A stretch of 9,743 nt of DNA from Actinomycetota bacterium. Its GTDB lineage: Bacteria > Actinomycetota > Acidimicrobiia > Acidimicrobiales > Ilumatobacteraceae. Numbering within the stretch: the first letter of the stretch is position 1; every line of letters begins with the position of its first letter. Made by a program: the position numbers and the translations under genes. The stretch spans positions 1-9,743 of the forward strand of contig VGBY01000031.1 in NCBI GenBank assembly GCA_016870295.1. Direction: 5' to 3'. Below, piece after piece: positions 1 through 6,696 of this stretch. Under the pieces are notes generated by a model, which worked only from the letters and a program-made list of their open reading frames with translations, did no database searches and was not told the origin of the DNA.

Positions 1-1598
1 GTGCCGTACTTGTTGGTCTCACCGTTGTTCTCCCACAGCGCCCGACCGCAACCAAAGCGCGGGTCTTCGCCGATCTGCTTCATCGTCTCGACAAGCGCGC
101 GATATTCGCCGTAGGCGTTCTTGCCCTCGTAGCCGGTGAAGTTCCAGCGCGCCCAGCCATCGACGAAGCCGTCGTTCGAGCGCGGCACGCTGAACGGCCC
201 GATGCCGTATCGCTCACTGCCGTCGGCCGCGGTGCGGATCGTGGCGAACGGCAGCTCCTGGAAACGGAACCCGATCACGCCGAGGCAGATGACCGACACG
301 ACTAACGCAGTGATGACGTTGAAGTTGAGACGACCACGCGGCGACGGTGCCAACGTTTGTTCTTCACCGGTCCTGGCGACTCGTGAGGCGGCATGCTCGA
401 GGCTCACGAAACGCGCTACGGCGATGATCGCTTCGTAGATGCCGACCATCATCAGCATGTAACGCAGGAGGTAGAAGAACGGCAGGATGCGCGGGTTCCA
501 CAACAGCCCGATGATCGGCAGACTCTCGCGCGCGACGAACACGCCAATGGCGAGCACGACGCCGTAAATGCCCATCCACGACGCGATGTTGTTGCGCCGC
601 CACAGTGCGGAGAGAAACCCGATGACTGCAAAGCCGGTCACGATCACGTCGAACACCGTGTGCAACGGGAAGAACATGTCGATGAACGATTCGCCGTAGC
701 CGGTTGGTTGCGGCTCGTACTTCATGTCGGTCATGTAGGAGTGGTTCAACACGAACGGCACCACCCAGAAGGCCGACAACAACACGGCCGTGCCGATGAC
801 CGGCAGCCCGAACTTCCACTTCGCTGCGTCGCGATACATCGCCAGAATCAGTACGTATCCGAGGAATGCAAAGAGCAGCACGATGCCGTGGCTCAGCGCA
901 GCGAGGGCGAGCAACACGGTGGATGCGATGCGCAACGAGTTGGTCTCCAACGCACGAATGAAGACACCGAACCCGAGGATGGTGAAGGCGAGCGCGATGG
1001 AGAACGAGAACTCGCCGGCCATCGTCGAGGCGATGTTGCCGCCGTAGATCGTGAAACTTTCGTCGAAGAGAAAGATCGTGCTGGCGACGACGAGCAGTTC
1101 GGGAATCGGGAATGCAAGTCGGGCAAGTCGCGCGAACAGCCACGTGCACAGCGGTAGCGCGAGTAGACCAACAACTGCGATGAGTTTCAGCGCGATGCCG
1201 TACGGCAACACCACGTCGAGCGCCACGATGAAGAGCGCCGGCAGCACCATGTAGAAGCGATAGATCGGCAGACCCGAATACCAGTCGTTGCTCCACCCGC
1301 TGAGGCGCAACGACGTGAGCAGATGGTCGCGCAGATACGCCGGGCCGTACACGTGGGCTCCCATGTCGCCGCCGGTCGGTGTGTTGTTGCGGAAGATGAG
1401 CGCCGGCTGCAGCGTGAGAAACACCATCAGGGTCGTGAAGATGATGACACCGGCCGCGAGGGCGAGTTGGGTACGGCGCTCCAAGTAGACGAGGTCGCGC
1501 GGCGACACGACGCGACGAGCGTCGGTGTCGGTGCTGGCGATGTGGGTGCCGTTGGACTCGGTGTCAGCGCCTTGGGTGTCGCGGGTCGGCGTCGTCAT
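1..1598 (-). CDS. Polytopic membrane protein, PTPS-related / GT-C-like family (3' end beyond window)
   Basis: Translating the minus strand from the ATG at 1598 gives 532 uninterrupted codons to the left edge, so the C-terminus is missing. A hydrophilic N-terminus of about 43 residues precedes a first membrane segment (about 45-66). A loop then carries GGD (76-78) and H82, followed by W102, W106, Y107 and P111. About eight to ten further hydrophobic segments follow, to about residue 445. The stretch at 186-198 (GGN, then AGEF) and R370 with the following aromatic residues fit the membrane family labelled '6-pyruvoyl-tetrahydropterin synthase-related domain', whose name is misleading. From about 450 a hydrophilic, probably extracytoplasmic domain begins. 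An acidic residue in the first loop is typical of GT-C glycosyltransferases, so a lipid-linked-sugar transferase role is plausible but inferred. It lies 25 bases behind the CPBP gene, probably in the same operon. No strong Shine-Dalgarno is seen before the ATG. Confidence 0.82.
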   Translation of the reverse strand, partial: MTTPTRDTQGADTESNGTHIASTDTDARRVVSPRDLVYLERRTQLALAAGVIIFTTLMVFLTLQPALIFRNNTPTGGDMGAHVYGPAYLRDHLLTSLRLSGWSNDWYSGLPIYRFYMVLPALFIVALDVVLPYGIALKLIAVVGLLALPLCTWLFARLARLAFPIPELLVVASTIFLFDESFTIYGGNIASTMAGEFSFSIALAFTILGFGVFIRALETNSLRIASTVLLALAALSHGIVLLFAFLGYVLILAMYRDAAKWKFGLPVIGTAVLLSAFWVVPFVLNHSYMTDMKYEPQPTGYGESFIDMFFPLHTVFDVIVTGFAVIGFLSALWRRNNIASWMGIYGVVLAIGVFVARESLPIIGLLWNPRILPFFYLLRYMLMMVGIYEAIIAVARFVSLEHAASRVARTGEEQTLAPSPRGRLNFNVITALVVSVICLGVIGFRFQELPFATIRTAADGSERYGIGPFSVPRSNDGFVDGWARWNFTGYEGKNAYGEYRALVETMKQIGEDPRFGCGRALWENNGETNKYG

Positions 1599-1623
1599 GG
1601 CGTGGTCGGGTCTCGGGTCGGGT

Positions 1624-2406
1624 TCAGGTCAGGGCGAGAAACGCCAGACCCGTCGCGTTGAACGCTAGATGCGCGAGGATCGGCATGCCAAGCCGCCTCG
1701 TCATCTGCAGCGTGAGGCCCAAAATCAGCGCAAACGTAAAGAGTCCGGGCAATTCCGCCACCCGACCATGGATGCCGGCGAACAGCATTGCGGTGGCGAG
1801 CAGTGCCGCAATGTCGTTGATGCGACTCTGGAGTCCGGTCTGGATGAAACCGCGGTACACCAGCTCTTCCACGAAGGGTGCACCGAGCACGACGATGAAT
1901 CCGAGCACGATGAGCCACGGGCCTTGCGCGGAGTCGTAGAGCGAGCGGGCACGATCCTCCACCTTGGCCGGGTCGAACGTGTCGGGGAACCACTCCCGGA
2001 ACGGCCACGTCACCAATCCCACGAGCAACACCTGCGACAACACGCCGATCGGCACACCCCACAGGTCAACGAGGCGGAACTGCAGGCGATGGTCGCGCAC
2101 GAACGAGCCAGTACCGGCGCGCTTGGCAAACAGAAAGAGTAATGCCAGTTGTGGTACCCACAAACAGAGAGCGCCGGCGAGTAGGAACCAGTCGGGTTGC
2201 GCGGCGACGTCTTGTGAGACATCAAAGAGCGTGATCAGCAACAACTGCAACACGGTCGCGAGCGCGTACGCCGCAATCCAGCCACCGATGATCCAGCCGA
2301 AGGTGTACCGCGCACGCGGCGTCGCTGCATGCGGCACCTCGTGGGCAAAGATCCGTTCGCCGTAGGGGCGTTCGCCGAACGGCGGATCCCAGGTGGGCTT
2401 CGACAC
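1624..2406 (-). CDS. CPBP family intramembrane metalloprotease homologue
   Basis: A 260-residue polytopic protein with the CPBP/Abi (type II CAAX prenyl endopeptidase-like) signatures in order: E180-E181 with R185 (EELVYR), H213 in a FAGIH context, and H246 with N250 (HLAFN). In characterised relatives the glutamates and histidines form the catalytic centre inside the membrane. Hydrophobic segments lie at about 36-60, 72-94, 115-134, 163-180, 197-214, 220-235 and 243-260. The N-terminal 30 residues are hydrophilic and proline-rich. The start is set at GTG 2406. The frame stays open further upstream, but that part overlaps the DUF3499 gene, is arginine-rich and looks like shadow translation. 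GTG lies 5 bases after the DUF3499 stop, which suggests coupled translation; no good Shine-Dalgarno is visible. Bacterial CPBP proteins serve varied roles (bacteriocin immunity, anti-sigma cleavage, prenyl processing), and the substrate here cannot be told. Confidence 0.86.
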   Translation of the reverse strand: MSKPTWDPPFGERPYGERIFAHEVPHAATPRARYTFGWIIGGWIAAYALATVLQLLLITLFDVSQDVAAQPDWFLLAGALCLWVPQLALLFLFAKRAGTGSFVRDHRLQFRLVDLWGVPIGVLSQVLLVGLVTWPFREWFPDTFDPAKVEDRARSLYDSAQGPWLIVLGFIVVLGAPFVEELVYRGFIQTGLQSRINDIAALLATAMLFAGIHGRVAELPGLFTFALILGLTLQMTRRLGMPILAHLAFNATGLAFLALT

Positions 2407-2411
2407 GGCGC

Positions 2412-2642
2412 TCAGCCGGCGAGCTGGCTGGGCAACACCACGCGGAAGCGGTGGCGACGGTCTTCCAACCGCCATCCACTCGGCGTGACGAAACGCTGCC
2501 CGTGACGCTCGCACAAGTCGTAGGCATGCGGGTCGACCGAGTCGGAGAGGTCGTCGATCCACACCGTCGCCGTGGCGTATTGATACGTGAGCGTCATGGT
2601 CGCCGTGTCGCTGCAACACGCGCGTGAACAACGACGACGCAT
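2412..2642 (-). CDS. DUF3499 family small zinc-knuckle-like protein
   Basis: A 76-residue protein that matches the actinobacterial DUF3499 family by its pattern. It opens with MRRRCSRACC, continues with a TLTYQYA segment, then a PHAYDLCERH block, then a TPSGW block near residue 57. Cysteines at 5, 9 and 10 plus C44 and H47 could form one zinc site, although no function is established for the family. The ATG at 2642 is preferred because a TAnnnT box ends six bases before it, which suits a leaderless transcript; the family motif also starts right at this methionine. The same frame is open further upstream, but that sequence runs antisense to the 5' end of ftsH and lacks family motifs. As I recall, DUF3499 genes in other Actinobacteria sit near phosphomannomutase, whiB-type and glycosyltransferase genes. 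Here the gene heads an operon with CPBP and PTPS-related genes. Confidence 0.85.
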   Translation of the reverse strand: MRRRCSRACCSDTATMTLTYQYATATVWIDDLSDSVDPHAYDLCERHGQRFVTPSGWRLEDRRHRFRVVLPSQLAG

Positions 2643-2648
2643 GTGACC

Positions 2649-2654
2649 AAAGTA
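2649..2654 (-). promoter_or_regulatory. Putative -10 box for a leaderless DUF3499 operon transcript
   Basis: On the minus strand the sequence reads TACTTT, then GGTCAC, then the ATG at 2642. TAnnnT followed by six bases and the start codon is the common arrangement for leaderless genes in Actinobacteria, where transcription starts at the A of ATG. No convincing -35 hexamer is seen 16-18 bases upstream, which is not unusual in this phylum. No Shine-Dalgarno sequence is present, which agrees with leaderless initiation. Confidence 0.5.
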
Positions 2655-2701
2655 CCGATTTTGTGCCGACGAGCGGTGGATTTCCGTCGTGCGACCCGCC
2701 T

Positions 2702-2707
2702 TAGCAT
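2702..2707 (+). promoter_or_regulatory. Putative -10 box for a leaderless ftsH transcript
   Basis: On the plus strand TAGCAT is followed by GACGAC and then the ATG at 2714. The geometry is the same as for the divergent DUF3499 gene: TAnnnT, six bases, ATG. No Shine-Dalgarno is visible before this ATG. The two boxes face away from each other with 47 bases between them, so any -35 contacts or operators for both genes must share that space. No recognised operator or good inverted repeat was found in it. Confidence 0.5.
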
Positions 2708-2713
2708 GACGAC

Positions 2714-4681
2714 ATGGCGAACCTCCCTCCCCCGCCTCCACCACCACCGTCACGACGACCGAAGTTCTCGCGCGACAAACTGCGCGGCTCGTCGGGCGAC
2801 GGTGAGCGTCAAGGGATGCCGCGATGGGCCGTGTGGGCACTGGTTGCTGTCGCGGCACTGTTGCTCGTTGGTCCGCGCCTCATGCCGACACCCGAGCGGG
2901 CACGATTCACTTACACCGAGTTCCTGGAATTGGTCGAAGGTGGCGACGTGCGCGCCGTGACGATCAACAATCTCAACAACCAAATCTCGGGCACGCTGAC
3001 TGATGGTCGCGAGTTCGTCACCACCGGATCGATTTCGCTGTCCGATGCCGACGAGCAATTGCTGAAAACCAAAGGCGTCGACTACGACTACTCGACACCG
3101 ACGGGCAACTTCTTCACGAACCTGATTCCGATTTTCCTGCCGTTCTTGCTCATCATGGGATTCTTCATTTGGATGCAGCGCCGCGCGATGGGTCAGGCCG
3201 GCAACATCATGTCGATTGGCCGCAGCCGTGCCAAGCCCTACCAAGCCGACAAGCCGTCCACCACGTTCGCCGATGTCGCGGGGTACGAAGGCGTGAAGCA
3301 GGAGATTCGCGAAGTCGTCGACTTCTTGAGAATGCCGGAGCGCTTCAAGGAGATCGGCGCGCGCGTACCGAAGGGCGTGCTGCTCGTCGGCCCGCCAGGC
3401 ACCGGCAAGACGTTGTTTGCCCGTGCAGTCGCCGGCGAGGCGGGCGTCGGGTTTCTCTCGGTCACCGGTTCGGACTTCATGGAGATGTTCGTCGGTGTGG
3501 GTGCATCGCGCGTGCGCGACCTCTTCCAGCAGGCGCGCAAGATGGGTCGCGCCATCATCTTCGTCGACGAAATCGACTCGATCGGACGCAAACGTGGTGC
3601 AGGTCTCGGTGGTGGGCACGACGAGCGCGAACAGACGCTCAACCAGATGCTCTCGGAGATGGACGGTTTCGAAACCTCAGAAGGCGTCGTGGTGATGGCC
3701 GCGACGAACCGCCCCGACATCCTCGACGCCGCACTGCTGCGCCCCGGTCGGTTCGACCGGCAAATCATCGTGCCGTTGCCGGAGGCTGAAGAGCGACTCG
3801 CCATCCTGAAGGTGCACTCCGCCGGCAAGCGCATGGGCGCCGATGTCGACTTGGAAACGATGTCGAAGGCCACGCCCGGCATGAGCGGTGCCGATCTCGC
3901 GAATCTCGTGAACGAGGCGGCACTCATCGCCGTGCGTCGCGGCTCGACGGAAATCGAACGCATCGACTTCGAGAACGCGCGCGACCGAGTGGTGATGGGT
4001 GCGCGACGCGAGAGCCTCGCCCTCAATGCCGAAGAAAAGCGTGCGGTGGCGTACCACGAGGGCGGGCACGCGGTGCTTTCCACCGTGTTGCCGAACAGCG
4101 ACCCGTTGCACAAAGTGACGATCCTGCCGCGCGGCATGGCACTCGGCGTGACGTGGAGCCTGCCCGAGGAGCGACACACCTACTCGCGCGAGTACTTCCT
4201 CGACATGATTTGTAAGGCGATGGGTGGACGCGTCGCGGAGTCGATCGTGTTCGGCAGCCTGAACAGCGGGGCGGCCAACGACCTCGAGCAGGCGACATCG
4301 ATCGCGCGACGCATGGTGCGCGAATGGGGCATGAGTGACACCATCGGGCCGATGGCGTGGACGAGTCAGCAGCAGGTCTTCCTCGGCGAAGACCTCATGA
4401 CCTCCGGGCGCGAGTACAGCGACGAAACGGCGAAGAAGATCGACGAAGAAGTTGCCCGCATCCTGCGCGAGCAAGAAGAGCGGGCGCGCACCACCCTGCT
4501 GAAGCATCGCCGCGGCCTCGACCTCGTCGCCGAGGCGTTGCTCGAGGCTGAGACCATCGATGGTGCGGCTGTGGCGCGACTCATTCAAGAAGGACTCGGC
4601 GCGCCAACGATCAAGGAGCGCTCACCCGAGAAGCCGGGCGATGCGACGCCCGACCGCCGCGCCGAGGGCGAGCGGAACTAA
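2714..4681 (+). CDS. ftsH: ATP-dependent zinc metalloprotease FtsH
   Basis: A complete FtsH of 655 residues, close to the usual length. Order: proline-rich cytoplasmic tail (P5-P12 are eight consecutive prolines), first membrane segment (about 38-55), extracytoplasmic domain (about 60-135), second membrane segment (about 136-154), AAA+ domain with Walker A GPPGTGKT (226-233), pore motif FVGVG (259-263), Walker B IIFVDEID (281-288) and second region of homology (about 332-348), then the M41 peptidase with zinc motif HEGGH (448-452) and the probable third ligand D523 in a GAANDLEQAT context. The family usually has HEAGH; Gly for Ala keeps all the HEXXH catalytic residues. FtsH forms a membrane-bound hexamer that extracts and degrades misfolded membrane proteins and some short-lived soluble ones. 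The tail after about 630 is charged and probably disordered. It is transcribed alone, divergent from DUF3499 and convergent with the thioredoxin-fold gene. Confidence 0.97.
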   Translation: MANLPPPPPPPPSRRPKFSRDKLRGSSGDGERQGMPRWAVWALVAVAALLLVGPRLMPTPERARFTYTEFLELVEGGDVRAVTINNLNNQISGTLTDGREFVTTGSISLSDADEQLLKTKGVDYDYSTPTGNFFTNLIPIFLPFLLIMGFFIWMQRRAMGQAGNIMSIGRSRAKPYQADKPSTTFADVAGYEGVKQEIREVVDFLRMPERFKEIGARVPKGVLLVGPPGTGKTLFARAVAGEAGVGFLSVTGSDFMEMFVGVGASRVRDLFQQARKMGRAIIFVDEIDSIGRKRGAGLGGGHDEREQTLNQMLSEMDGFETSEGVVVMAATNRPDILDAALLRPGRFDRQIIVPLPEAEERLAILKVHSAGKRMGADVDLETMSKATPGMSGADLANLVNEAALIAVRRGSTEIERIDFENARDRVVMGARRESLALNAEEKRAVAYHEGGHAVLSTVLPNSDPLHKVTILPRGMALGVTWSLPEERHTYSREYFLDMICKAMGGRVAESIVFGSLNSGAANDLEQATSIARRMVREWGMSDTIGPMAWTSQQQVFLGEDLMTSGREYSDETAKKIDEEVARILREQEERARTTLLKHRRGLDLVAEALLEAETIDGAAVARLIQEGLGAPTIKERSPEKPGDATPDRRAEGERN

Positions 4682-4720
4682 CTCGACGAACTGTTTCGAA
4701 CAACTATCTCTACGAACTGT
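4682..4720. repeat. Short near-perfect direct repeat at the convergent gene junction
   Basis: A 13-base sequence at 4682-4694 (ctcgacgaactgt) recurs at 4708-4720 with one mismatch (ctctacgaactgt). The pair is 26 bases apart, spans the junction where ftsH and the thioredoxin-fold gene converge, and includes the latter's TAG stop. The 28 bases between the two stop codons contain no stable GC hairpin followed by a T run, so no intrinsic terminator is called for either gene. The repeat may be chance or a small duplication. Confidence 0.3.
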
Positions 4721-5240
4721 GCGGCGACTCGTTCGTTGGCGCGGTGGGCGACTCGGTGGTCGGCGCAGCACATTCGGTGACCGGTAGTTGCGGGTCGCGG
4801 CAACGGGCCATCGCCGCCCACAAGTCCGTGGCACTGAGCGGCCCGAGGTGTCCGAAGCGAACCACGCCGAGTGAATCGGCAATCACGAGCGCCGGCACGG
4901 CATCGATGTGATAGCGGTCGTGCAACGCACGGTCGCGTGAGTACTCCGCTTCTTGCACGGCGACCTCTTTGCTCGCCAACACCGAAGCTTTACGCAACAC
5001 ATCGCCGCACGTTGCGCACGTGGATGAGGTGAACGCCACCACCAACCACGGTGTTTGTGGGGCGCTGAAGTCCGATCGATCGAGTTGGCTCGGCACTGAA
5101 CCGCGCGGCTGTGTCGGCGCTTGTCGTGCATTGCGCCGCCGAATCGTCACCACCGCAGCAACCAGCACCACCACCGACACGATTGCGATTCGCCACCAGA
5201 GCTCTTGCACGTCAGCACGCACCAGTCGGCGCGCAGGCAT
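4710..5240 (-). CDS. Membrane-anchored thioredoxin-fold protein
   Basis: A 176-residue protein with one membrane segment (about 18-33) followed by a thioredoxin-like domain (about 60-145). The CxxC pair is C75-A-T-C78 in a TSSTCATCGD context, placed after a hydrophobic strand (LVVAF) as in thioredoxins, and P116 (AVPALVIAD) is the probable cis-proline. The usual Trp before the first cysteine is a Thr. Two more cysteines, C147 and C157, precede a Thr/Pro/Ser-rich tail. Topology is unclear: arginines flank both sides of the anchor and are denser on the C-terminal side (34-36, 39), so the positive-inside rule does not clearly place the domain outside the cell. The ATG at 5240 overlaps the DUF5719 gene by 29 bases and has GGTGA three bases upstream. 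GTG 5222 is an alternative start. It is the last gene of the glycosyltransferase operon. A thiol oxidoreductase is likely; the substrate is unknown. Confidence 0.82.
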   Translation of the reverse strand: MPARRLVRADVQELWWRIAIVSVVVLVAAVVTIRRRNARQAPTQPRGSVPSQLDRSDFSAPQTPWLVVAFTSSTCATCGDVLRKASVLASKEVAVQEAEYSRDRALHDRYHIDAVPALVIADSLGVVRFGHLGPLSATDLWAAMARCRDPQLPVTECAAPTTESPTAPTNESPHSS

Positions 5241-6696
5241 CGCTCACCGCGATGAGTGGTGCAGAACCGTTGATTGGTTGCTTGGCGCCCCGCGACACGC
5301 TGCGCTGCACGACCACCGGCTCGGTTGACGTTACGGAAACTGCGGTCGTGGCGGCCTGACCAGAAAGCGTGATGCTGACACCGGCACCGGGCTGCAGCAT
5401 GACTTGGTCGTAGCCCGACACTGCAACATCACCAGCCGGGCCGAGATAGGTGACGGCAAACGTTGCCGGCAGCGAACCAGGGTTGAAGATACGCAGCGAA
5501 TCGGCGACATCGGCCGCGGTACCCGCCGGCGCAAGCCACGTGCGCGAGGGTCTCGGCACGCCGAGCAGCACCGCGCTCGCGGTGGACTTCTCCGCCTGGC
5601 GCGTCGTGATCCGTTCAATGACGACACCGACTGCCGTTGCAGCGTTCGCCGAAGTTGCCGTGACGACTGCCGAGTAACGACCAACTGCGAGTGTGCCGAG
5701 TGAAGTGGGAGCAAACTTGGTAACGCGCTTGGCTGGTGCCGTCACGACGAGTGGCTCGAGCGCGACTCCGTCGTCACCGGCGACGATGAACGTGAGTTGC
5801 TGGTCATTGATCAGCGGATTGAAGATGACGAACTCTTCATTCACGTTCGCCGCTTTCTCGCCGTCGGCGAAATACCAGCGGTCGCTCACGCCTGATGCGG
5901 CCAGAGCCATGGTGTAGCCAAGTCGACCGCGACCCAAGTAGTGCTGCGAACGTCCGACCACCACGCGACCAACCGTGGCCTTGACGATGACGGCGATCGT
6001 CGCTTCGTTGCGCGCATCGAGTGACGCCATGTCGAACACGCGCACGGACTCGGGCGGGATGACGACTCCCTTCAGCGACTGTGGCGCACGTTCGCCGATC
6101 GCAGTCACGAACGAGACATCAAGAATCGCCGAGTCGAGTGACGGGTTCGTCACCACCACCTGCTCGACGCTGTCGGCGCCGGTGAAGCCGTCGGCGAGAT
6201 ACCACTCATCCGAGGGCGACGAGGCACACGCTGCCAGCGCGTTACCCGCGCGGTGCACGGTGCGTTGTTCTACGGCAATTGCAGCACCCTGCGATTCGAC
6301 GAGCGCCGACACGAACTGCGACTGCGTGCCGATTACGGCGTCGATCTCCAACGTCGAACGCGCCGGCACTGCGAAGCGTTGACGCCGTGCGGCGCCATCC
6401 AACGCAAATCGGGTGATGGTGCCACCGACGGGCGACTCATTGCCGTTGGAGATGACGAGCAACCCGCTGATTGAGTCGTCGGTGCCGGGAACGCCCGGGC
6501 AAAACCACGTGGATGCCTTGGCGGTCGCGCGAAACTCCGGCACGACCGGTCGTTCGGTGACCACAGACTCGAGCGCGCTCGTCGTGCGTCGCGCGAGCGC
6601 CACGAGCGCGCCCGCCGTAGCTATGACGATCGCAATCACGACGAGGCGCCGAAACACGTTGACCGCTCCGCCGGATGCACTGCGCGACTGAGCCAT
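5212..6696 (-). CDS. DUF5719 family membrane-anchored repeat protein
   Basis: A 494-residue protein with a short N-terminus, one signal-anchor-like segment (about 18-36) and a long, probably extracytoplasmic, beta-rich region. I recognise it as DUF5719, an actinobacterial family of unknown function usually encoded directly behind a large GT2 membrane protein, as here. Four units are visible, each opening with an aromatic motif (W64, W165, W274, W387) and carrying an Asn 18-20 residues later (N84, N184, N293, N405; in three units N is followed by P). The spacing of 101, 109 and 113 residues suggests four beta-sandwich modules. There are only four cysteines: C66, C157, C487 and C494, the last at the very C-terminus. 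The start ATG 6696 shares its A with the upstream TGA (TGATG), and GGGGTGG lies four bases before it. An in-frame GTG at 6699 is possible. The end overlaps the thioredoxin-fold gene. Confidence 0.83.
   Translation of the reverse strand: MAQSRSASGGAVNVFRRLVVIAIVIATAGALVALARRTTSALESVVTERPVVPEFRATAKASTWFCPGVPGTDDSISGLLVISNGNESPVGGTITRFALDGAARRQRFAVPARSTLEIDAVIGTQSQFVSALVESQGAAIAVEQRTVHRAGNALAACASSPSDEWYLADGFTGADSVEQVVVTNPSLDSAILDVSFVTAIGERAPQSLKGVVIPPESVRVFDMASLDARNEATIAVIVKATVGRVVVGRSQHYLGRGRLGYTMALAASGVSDRWYFADGEKAANVNEEFVIFNPLINDQQLTFIVAGDDGVALEPLVVTAPAKRVTKFAPTSLGTLAVGRYSAVVTATSANAATAVGVVIERITTRQAEKSTASAVLLGVPRPSRTWLAPAGTAADVADSLRIFNPGSLPATFAVTYLGPAGDVAVSGYDQVMLQPGAGVSITLSGQAATTAVSVTSTEPVVVQRSVSRGAKQPINGSAPLIAVSDACAPTGAC
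5243..5248 (-). promoter_or_regulatory. Ribosome binding site supporting the thioredoxin-fold start
   Basis: The minus strand reads GGTGAG, two bases, then the ATG at 5240. GGTGA complements the 3' end of 16S rRNA and is suitably spaced. The site lies inside the DUF5719 coding sequence. This favours ATG 5240 over the downstream GTG codons at 5222 and 5210. Confidence 0.45.

Noticed and set aside
364..1296. A 310-codon minus-strand open frame inside the left-edge membrane protein gene
   Set aside because: It is very rich in Arg and His with no membrane segments or motifs, and is one frame off the PTPS-related coding frame, which reads through without stops and with family motifs. It is a high-GC shadow frame.
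2407..2631. An upstream extension of the CPBP frame to an ATG at 2631, giving 335 residues
   Set aside because: The extra 75 residues overlap almost the whole DUF3499 gene in another frame and are Arg-rich. The protein-like sequence begins at GTG 2406.
2666..2689. Possible operator: cgacg (2667-2671) inverted against cgtcg (2685-2689) between the divergent promoters
   Set aside because: The arms are only five bases, with a 13-base spacer, which is expected by chance in DNA this GC-rich.
2643..2858. An extended DUF3499 reading frame beginning at 2858
   Set aside because: The extension is antisense to the 5' end of ftsH and has no family resemblance; the DUF3499 motif begins exactly at ATG 2642, behind a good -10 box.
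2750..4588. Three minus-strand open frames of about 290-310 codons antisense to ftsH (2750-3619, 3238-4179, 3677-4588)
   Set aside because: They have low-complexity Arg/His/Ser composition and no recognisable domain, and the opposite strand encodes a complete, highly conserved FtsH.
4682..4709. Possible bidirectional terminator around the palindromic ttcgaa between the convergent stops
   Set aside because: The flanking bases do not pair into a stable stem and there is no T run on either strand.
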